From Capsicum annuum (taxonomy: Eukaryota; Streptophyta; Magnoliopsida; Solanales; Solanaceae): a stretch of 64,000 bases of DNA. Under the pieces are notes generated by a model that saw nothing but the letters and a program-made list of their open reading frames with translations, had not been told where the DNA came from and ran no database searches. Of the stretch, positions 59,085 through 64,000 are shown in pieces (position 1 is the first letter of the stretch; the number at the start of each line of letters is the position of its first letter). Location of the stretch: positions 44,418,023 through 44,482,022 of the forward strand of contig NC_061121.1 of NCBI RefSeq assembly GCF_002878395.1, in the 5' to 3' direction. Made by a program: the position numbers and the translations under genes.

Positions 59085-59230
59085 TTTAGCATGTTTGGAC
59101 TGAGTTGTCGGATTTTCTGACTTCATTGTGCGTAGTCTTTTGTCATGTAACCTTGTGAAGTGCAATTTGTATAACCAGTCCTTTTTTTGTATCTAGTAAT
59201 TTGTATGACCAGGTTTTATTTTAATTTATT
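59085..59230 (+). repeat. LINE 3' tail, truncated copy
   Basis: TTGTCGGATTTTCTGACTTC, GCGTAGTCTTTTGTCA, TTTGTATAACCAGTCCTTT and TATGACCAGGTTTTA match, in the same order, the 3' end of the LINE at 63870-63985. Upstream LINE coding sequence is absent, so the copy is strongly 5' truncated. Confidence 0.7.
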
Positions 59231-59504
59231 GGCTAAATTGTTGGTAATAGATAATAGGATATGCTTTCAGTAGGATTTGGTGTGATGGGTCTACTTGTAG
59301 TTTGAATATATGAAAAGTTCTATTTTCATTTTCTTTTTCTGATACGATAGAGTTTCGTTCTTTTACACCTTTGTCGTTAAAGGAGAATCTTCTTTTCTAT
59401 AGTGTAATGACACTGGCTAAGCCTTAAAAGCAAGTAATTATCACTATAAAAATAATAACAAACTCTAATTATAATTTTCAACAAGACACAAATTTCTGTA
59501 GTTA
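59231..59504. other. No gene seen
   Basis: AT-rich spacer between a LINE tail and a SINE, with no recognisable feature. Confidence 0.4.
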
Positions 59505-59513
59505 TTAAATTGA

Positions 59514-59703
59514 AGGGAAGCCTTGGAGTAATTGTTAAAGTTGCTTCCATGTGACCAGGAGATCACGGGTTTCTAGCCTTGAAAACAGCCTCTAACAAAA
59601 ATACAAGTTAAGACACTATACAATATACTCTTGTGGTGGGGCCCTTCCTCGGACCTTGCGCATAGTAAGAGCTTTAATGCGCCGAGTTGCCCTTTTATAC
59701 TTG
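59514..59703 (+). mobile_element. Au-like SINE
   Basis: A tRNA-derived head starts AGGGAAGCCTTGGAGTAATT (A box) and has ATCACGGGTTTCTAGCC (B box with one extra T). The body AAACAGCCTCT, GTGGGGCCCTTCC, GGACCTTGCGCATAG and GAGTTGCCCTTTT ends in a short T-rich stretch. This is the layout of the Au SINE family of flowering plants. RNA polymerase III would transcribe it, and a LINE RT would have inserted it. A perfect 9-bp duplication, TTAAATTGA, flanks it (59505-59513 and 59704-59712). Confidence 0.9.
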
Positions 59704-59712
59704 TTAAATTGA

Positions 59713-60089
59713 GAATATGAAAATATAAAGATAAAGAGGCCAAAATTATTTAATTGTACATGTGATGCAATGAAGGATACAAGACACTAGAAGAGAGTGT
59801 TTGGATGGAGTATCTTTCCCAGAATTAGATTGCGTAAATAAGTGCATTTGGGACACTTTTTAGATGGAAGAGGCAGTAAGGTGAGAGATATATTCAATTT
59901 TTTGAGCTAAGGGTATAGTGTAAATAGGATGGAGGGAGTAGTAAATATGCTACTAAGGATATTTACACTATTTATGGATAATCTCGTTCTGTATAGAATA
60001 TGTTTGTATATGAACCATGACTATGAGACTATCGTAGCTTTTATAATCATCGACTCGGACCCACTGTTGAATCCTACTCAGTAGAATAT
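59713..60089. other. No gene seen
   Basis: Flank between the SINE and the plastid insert. The last 150 bases might still be plastid spacer, but I could not match them. Confidence 0.35.
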
Positions 60090-60485
60090 ATGGGGAATTA
60101 TGGCAGAATGGGTCAATTTTGTCTTTCACAATGAAGGAATAGACACAACTGCCACGAAACGACTTATTAGTAGATTAATAGAGCACTTAGGATGGCATAT
60201 ACATCACATATCCTAGATCAAGTAAGAACTTCGGGGTTCCAACAAGCTACTGCTACATCCATTTCATTAGGACATGATGACCTTTTAATAATAGCTTCTA
60301 AGGGATAGCTCGTTGAAGATGCTGAACAACAAAGTTTGCTTTTGGAATAACACATATGGGATTGTACACGAGGAAGAAAAATTATGTCAATCCATTGAAA
60401 TATGGTATTCTACTAGTGAATATTTGCATTAAGAAAGGAATCCAAATTTTTGGATGACTAACCCTTTTAATTCAACCAGAATAGA
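60090..60485 (+). pseudogene. rpoC2: Nuclear insert of plastid rpoC2 (5' end)
   Basis: In chloroplasts rpoC2 encodes the beta'' subunit of the plastid-encoded RNA polymerase. From the ATG at 60090 the plus strand follows its N-terminus: [20 protein letters not shown], then with frame changes [14 protein letters not shown] sequence, WLVQDAEQQSLLLE-like and EEKLCQSIEIWYSTSEYL, and NPNFWMTNPFN. Stops and small indels are scattered throughout. It stops abruptly near 60485. This is plastid DNA in the nuclear genome (NUPT), not a working gene, given its decay and transposon surroundings. Confidence 0.87.
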
Positions 60486-60943
60486 AGAGCGTGCCCACCC
60501 ATAAGTAAATATTTTATAGTAACCTCATTAGACCATACACCTTTCTTGTTGCTTTTATACTTATCATATTTCTATAATTTCAAGACCCTAATGCATCTAT
60601 GATAGTATCATTTATTTACAACAGAATGGTATAAATAGTCTGACTCCTAGTTGTTTCCGCCGTGGATGCGGAACGCCATCCTAACTATAAGGTCCTCCCT
60701 TTCTTGGATGAGGGTCATCTCCTTTTCTTCCAAAGTGAGGATTTGGTTTAAAAACTATTGAATGTGTTGTTCCATCAGCTTCAAAAAATTAGCAAGCACG
60801 TATTCTAAAAAGGCATGCGGAGTTTACTGCCATTCACGCTTTTCATTTTCCACATGGAGAATTCTTTGATTCACTTAAAAAAGTCTTTCAGTGGTTGCTG
60901 GATCTATCTCTCCCTTTACTTTGCCAAATAGAGAAAGTGACTT

Positions 60944-60952
60944 CTATTTATA
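60944..60952 (-). promoter_or_regulatory. TATA box
   Basis: TATAAATAG on the minus strand, within CATCTATAAATAGAAGTC. It lies about 325 bases downstream of the repeat at 61277-61370. Confidence 0.5.
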
Positions 60953-61276
60953 GATGTTGGAAGCCCTTTATCTTTCTTATTATATTATTTGTAACTCTAT
61001 TTTTCTTAGGTTGTCTTGGTTCCATAACATTGTTTAAACCTAGATTTTCATGAATATGGAACCGGATCCACTAGATTTTAGTGCGCTGAATAATTGTCCT
61101 TTTTTCGTACGCATTTGAATACAAAAGGTCACCTTTGTTTTGGCAAGTATCACCACATGGATTGATCCCGGATCACTCCTTAAGGAATAGGACGCAATAA
61201 TAAAGTGCACATCGGAGAAGAGAGTACCCCCTTTATTATAAGATAAGCCCCCCGCATCCTTTCTTAAGAGATGGCG

Positions 61277-61370
61277 CAATCGTCACTCGACATACATCTC
61301 AAAGCTGACCGATACAATTCCTGTCCCCTCGGTCAATCGTCACTCGATAGCTCAAAGTTGATCGGTACAA
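61277..61370 (-). repeat. Two direct repeats with TGACG motifs
   Basis: Units 61277-61317 and 61334-61370 share CAATCGTCACTCGA, CTCAAAG and a TGA-CG-TACAA end. On the minus strand each holds GAGTGACGATTG; TGACG is the core bound by TGA bZIP factors. Confidence 0.7.
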
Positions 61371-61513
61371 CCCGCGTACTTTCCTACTCGTCTTTCACAA
61401 GCATATTTGTACATGAAATTTGTTGCCCAAACTAGATATTGAGAAAACAAATGATTGTCTAAAGCGATGCACAGTGGAATGATATCTGGAGATATATGTA
61501 GATTATGTATTTC

Positions 61514-61794
61514 TATTGAAAATATGTCTCAAAAATAAATAAAGTAGATAACTATTTGAAGTTTTAAATTATTAGAGTTTTGTGTCGCTTAAACTTAGGA
61601 ATTAGTCATCTCCTGGTTATTTGAATTTAAATTAGTTGCTTATTTTTATATTTTTTAGTTGAAAATTTAGTTATAAATATATGTCTTTGATTTATTACAA
61701 AAAATATCCTTTGACTATATAATATACAATTGCAGTATCTTTTCTGTCAAGTCTTTTTCTGGTATGTCTATAATTTTTAATCAAAAAACCAACA
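61514..61794 (+). repeat. 5' LTR of gag-only copia copy 2
   Basis: It starts TATTGAAAATATGTC (TG changed to TA) and ends AACCAACA. TATAAATA is at 61672-61679. The primer site after it reads TGATATCTTGAGC, decayed from TGGTATCAAGAGC. Confidence 0.85.
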
Positions 61795-61836
61795 ACTGAT
61801 ATCTTGAGCAATTTTCTTGAGGGATGTGTGCGTAAG

Positions 61837-62740
61837 ATGAATTCTGAAAAAAACTTTTTCAAAATAGCTCCTCCTGTCTTTGATGGAGAGAATTACCAAC
61901 TTTATGTTGTAAAAATGCAGAGTAATCTTGAGGTTTTAGATCTTTGGGAGGCCATGGAGGAGATTATGATGTTCTTCCGCTGCCCAATGATCCCACGGTA
62001 GCTCAGATCAAAAGCCAAAAGGAAAAGAAAATCATAAAATCAAAGGCAAGAGAAACTTTATTTGCTAGTGTGTCTCCAATAATTTTCACGAAAATTATGG
62101 CTTTTAAATTAGAAAAAGAAATATGGGATTACCTAAATCAAGAATAAACAGGATATTAAAGAATATGAAGCATGAAGGTGTTGAATCTAATAAGGAATTC
62201 GAATTCCAAAAGATGAAAGAATATAAGACCGTCAAAGAATACTTAGACCGACTTTTTGGCATTATTAACAAGTCAAGATTGCTTGGCACAAAATTTAAAG
62301 ATTTAAGAATTGTTGAAAAAATTCTTGTTACGCTACCTGAAAGATATAAGTATCAATAACTACTTTAAAAATCACAAAAGGCCCGTCCAAGATTAGTTTG
62401 ACAGAATTATTAAATACATTGTAGGCACAAGAACAAAGAAGGCTTATTAGACAGGATGGTATGGTTTAAGAAGCTTACGCATCCAACCACAAGACTCAAA
62501 ACAAGGGTAATAATTCAAGGAAAAACTACCACCCTTCTAGTGGCAAAATAGGTCATCCTCCACTTAAATGTTGGAAGACACTAGATGCTCAATGCAAGAT
62601 CTGCAATTAGATTGGTCATGAAGCTGTGATTTGCAAAAGAAAATCCTAAAATATGAAGTAGATGCCCTAGTCACCAAAGAAGAAGAAGATCACTTATTTG
62701 TGGAAACATATTTTATAAGCAAGAAATCAGATTTTTGGAA
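61837..62740 (+). pseudogene. gag of gag-only copia copy 2
   Basis: The ATG at 61837 gives MNSEKNFFKIAPPVFDGENY and LEVLDLWEAMEE, then a frame change. IIFTKIMAFKLEKEIWDY, ESNKEFEFQKMKEYKTVKEY, LDRLFGIINKSRLLGTKFKD and KILVTLPERYK follow copy 1 closely. The first knuckle is largely lost; the second reads CKICN-stop-IGHEAVIC, with its metal ligands kept. At least four disruptions are present. Confidence 0.85.
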
Positions 62741-63147
62741 GATTGACAGTTGTTGCACAAATCACATGAAATATGACAAAACACTTTTTAAAGAATTTTT
62801 GCCTTTGTAAAATAAGAAAGTCCAAATTGGGAATGGTGACTATATTCTTGTTTAGGTACAAAATTAATTTCAAATGTCCTTGACGTTCCTGATATTGAGA
62901 AATGTTTGTTAAAAATTGGCCAGATAATGGAAGAAGGATTTAAATTTTTATTTGGTGACAAATATTATCGAATCTTTGATTCCACTAATCATAAGATTTT
63001 ACAAGTTGAAATGAGAGATAAAAGTTTCTTATTTAATCCAAAAGAAGATGCAAACAAACCTTGCAAGACTAAAGATTAATTGACAGATTTATTCAAGAGT
63101 CAAATTCTGCCGAGACTATAATCAACAATTTCTGATCATAGGAGGAA
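62730..63147 (+). pseudogene. Protease start and pre-integrase stub, copy 2
   Basis: FWKIDSCCTNHMKY keeps the catalytic Asp that copy 1 has lost, but the following Gly is Cys. VQIGNGDYILV, stop, and, in other frames, VLDVPDIEKCLLKIGQIMEE continue the protease. KSFLFNPKEDANKPCKTKD corresponds to the last coding block of copy 1, after which the 3' LTR begins. Confidence 0.82.
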
Positions 63148-63420
63148 TGTTTGTAAATATGTCCCAGAATTAAAGTAAATAACTATTAGCAGTTTTAAAT
63201 TATTATAGTTCTGTGTGGCGTAAACTTAGGAATTAGTTATCTATTCGTTATTTGAATTTAAATTTAGGTGTTTATTTTTATATTTTCTAGTTAGAAATTT
63301 AGCTATAAATATATGCCTTTGAGTTATTAATAAAATAATTTTCTTTGACAGTACAATTGCAGTATTTTTTTGTCAAGTTTTTCTTTGTTATTTCTTTAAT
63401 TTCAAAGCTAAAAATCAACA
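63148..63420 (+). repeat. 3' LTR of gag-only copia copy 2
   Basis: It starts TGTTTGTAAATATGTCC after the purine run AGGAGGA and ends CTAAAAATCAACA, 273 bp. It matches the LTRs of copy 1. Confidence 0.87.
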
Positions 63421-63479
63421 ATTTTCATAGGTAGATGTGAGCATTATTCTAGAAGTAGAAAATGAAGGGAAACTTTGGC

Positions 63480-64000
63480 TATGGGCAGATAAATGGTGTG
63501 AGGATGGACATCTTAAAGACGTGCTTCAATTTGATGAGAGATAAGGATGGGACTTTCAATGTTGAAGAAGGATTAACCAAAGTCGTTTGCTTCACACGGA
63601 ACATGTTTAAGTCATGATATGTGGTTAACACGTTGCTTTTTATGGCAGATTTGATCTATATGCATTTTTAAAGAGATATTGCATATTTGGCTAACACAGA
63701 ATTGACATGAAACAGAAGAAGCTTTGGAGGACAGTCCCCTTATGCATAGAATGGATTTTATGGATTGAAAGTAATAAAAGATGCTTTGATGAGAAGTAGG
63801 AATGCGTAGCTTTTATAAAATTTAAATAAATTGAGAATTTATTGTTTTGGAATAAATTGTAGGGTCTGTTGCGACTGTTGTGTTGGATTTTCTGGACTTT
63901 ATAATACGCAGTCTTTGGTCAAGTCCTGTTTGTATAATCAGTCCTTTGTTTGTATGTTATAATTTTTATGAGCAGGTTTTAGGATGTACTTCCAGAATGA
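63480..64000 (+). mobile_element. LINE C-terminus and 3' tail, running off the window
   Basis: LWLWADKWCEDGHLKDVLQF resembles LINE RT C-terminal sequence. After frame breaks, LWRTVPLCIEWILWIESNKR and CFDEK are the conserved Trp-rich end seen in plant LINEs. The 3' tail (63870-63985) also occurs at 59085-59230. The element is decayed and its true 3' end lies beyond base 64000. Confidence 0.75.

Larger units (their letters stand above)
60486..61513 (-). other. Unidentified repeat-like region with minus-strand promoter signals
   Basis: On the minus strand there is a tandem TGACG-bearing repeat (61277-61370), a TATA box (60944-60952), then a short frame near 60660-60790 reading QILTLEEKEMTLIQEREDLI with heptad character. 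AATAAA-type signals follow near 60610. The order resembles an LTR or pararetrovirus promoter and leader, but no pol or coat domain is present and the family is not identified. Frames such as 61040-61279 look incidental. Confidence 0.45.
61514..63420 (+). mobile_element. Gag-only copia-type element, copy 2
   Basis: LTRs 61514-61794 and 63148-63420 enclose 1,353 bp with gag, protease and a pre-integrase stub, and no integrase, RT or RNase H. Copy 1 (10059-14809) has the same internal layout (1,386 bp) and the same junction into the 3' LTR. The flanks ATTTC (61509-61513) and ATTTT (63421-63425) form a target duplication with one mismatch. Copy 2 is complete, uninterrupted and about 1.9 kb long. 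Confidence 0.88.

Noticed and set aside
59514..59590. tRNA gene
   Set aside because: A and B boxes belong to a SINE head; no cloverleaf can be drawn, and a target duplication flanks the whole element.
60090..60485. Functional RNA polymerase subunit gene
   Set aside because: Multiple stops and indels, truncation and transposon context indicate a nuclear plastid insert.
61040..61279. 79-codon minus frame
   Set aside because: No motif, and it lies upstream of the TATA box in promoter-like sequence.
60486..61513. Endogenous pararetrovirus
   Set aside because: Promoter-like signals are suggestive, but no movement, coat or polymerase domain is visible, so I left it unassigned.

Overview
The window is nuclear DNA from a flowering plant, most likely a nightshade (Solanaceae). 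That assignment rests on recalled repeat styles (Au-like SINE, RTE LINE ending in TTG repeats, copia LTR style), so it is an inference. The sequence is AT-rich. I see no intact protein-coding host gene. Nearly everything is nested, decayed transposable elements, with a few host relics: an F-box gene fragment, a frameshifted SAUR gene and a nuclear copy of plastid rpoC2.

Layout: 1-4048 holds a Ty3/gypsy element on the minus strand (RNase H, RT, protease, gag, PBS, 5' LTR) that abuts a Ty1/copia element (4049-7437, plus). The copia element ends against an F-box pseudogene (7443-8068, plus), which is convergent with a SAUR pseudogene (8335-8699, minus). A LINE 3' end lies at 9190-9950 (minus). 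A small copia-type element with gag and protease but no integrase or RT spans 10059-14809, and an RTE LINE (11766-14587) is buried in its 3' LTR.

From 15056 to 38716 lies a minus-strand copia-like element with a gag and, where pol is expected, a coiled-coil relic. A Mutator-like element with an 11-bp target duplication sits in it (17566-18788). A long-LTR gypsy derivative without coding capacity, LARD A (19417-36406), also sits in it, flanked by a perfect 5-bp duplication GATTC. LARD A's own 3' LTR is split by a second one, LARD B (26566-35314), flanked by a perfect TTTTA duplication. A third, LARD C (40115-58419), is interrupted by a coding Ty3/gypsy chromovirus in reverse orientation (45480-54996). 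That chromovirus shares LTR segments, primer-site leader and polypurine region with the LARDs, so it is the likely source of enzymes for them.

From 58420 to the end are a LINE 3' tail, an Au-like SINE with a 9-bp duplication (59514-59703), the plastid rpoC2 insert (60090-60485), a promoter-like region with tandem TGACG-bearing repeats (about 60660-61370, minus), a second copy of the gag-only copia family (61514-63420) and a LINE 3' end running off the window.

The strongest candidates for something under-described are (1) the gag-only copia family, whose two copies carry the same missing-pol structure, and (2) the LARD family next to its probable autonomous partner, with one LARD carrying a fragment of an unrelated gypsy LTR. 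I found no CRISPR array, operon, or intact tRNA or rRNA gene.
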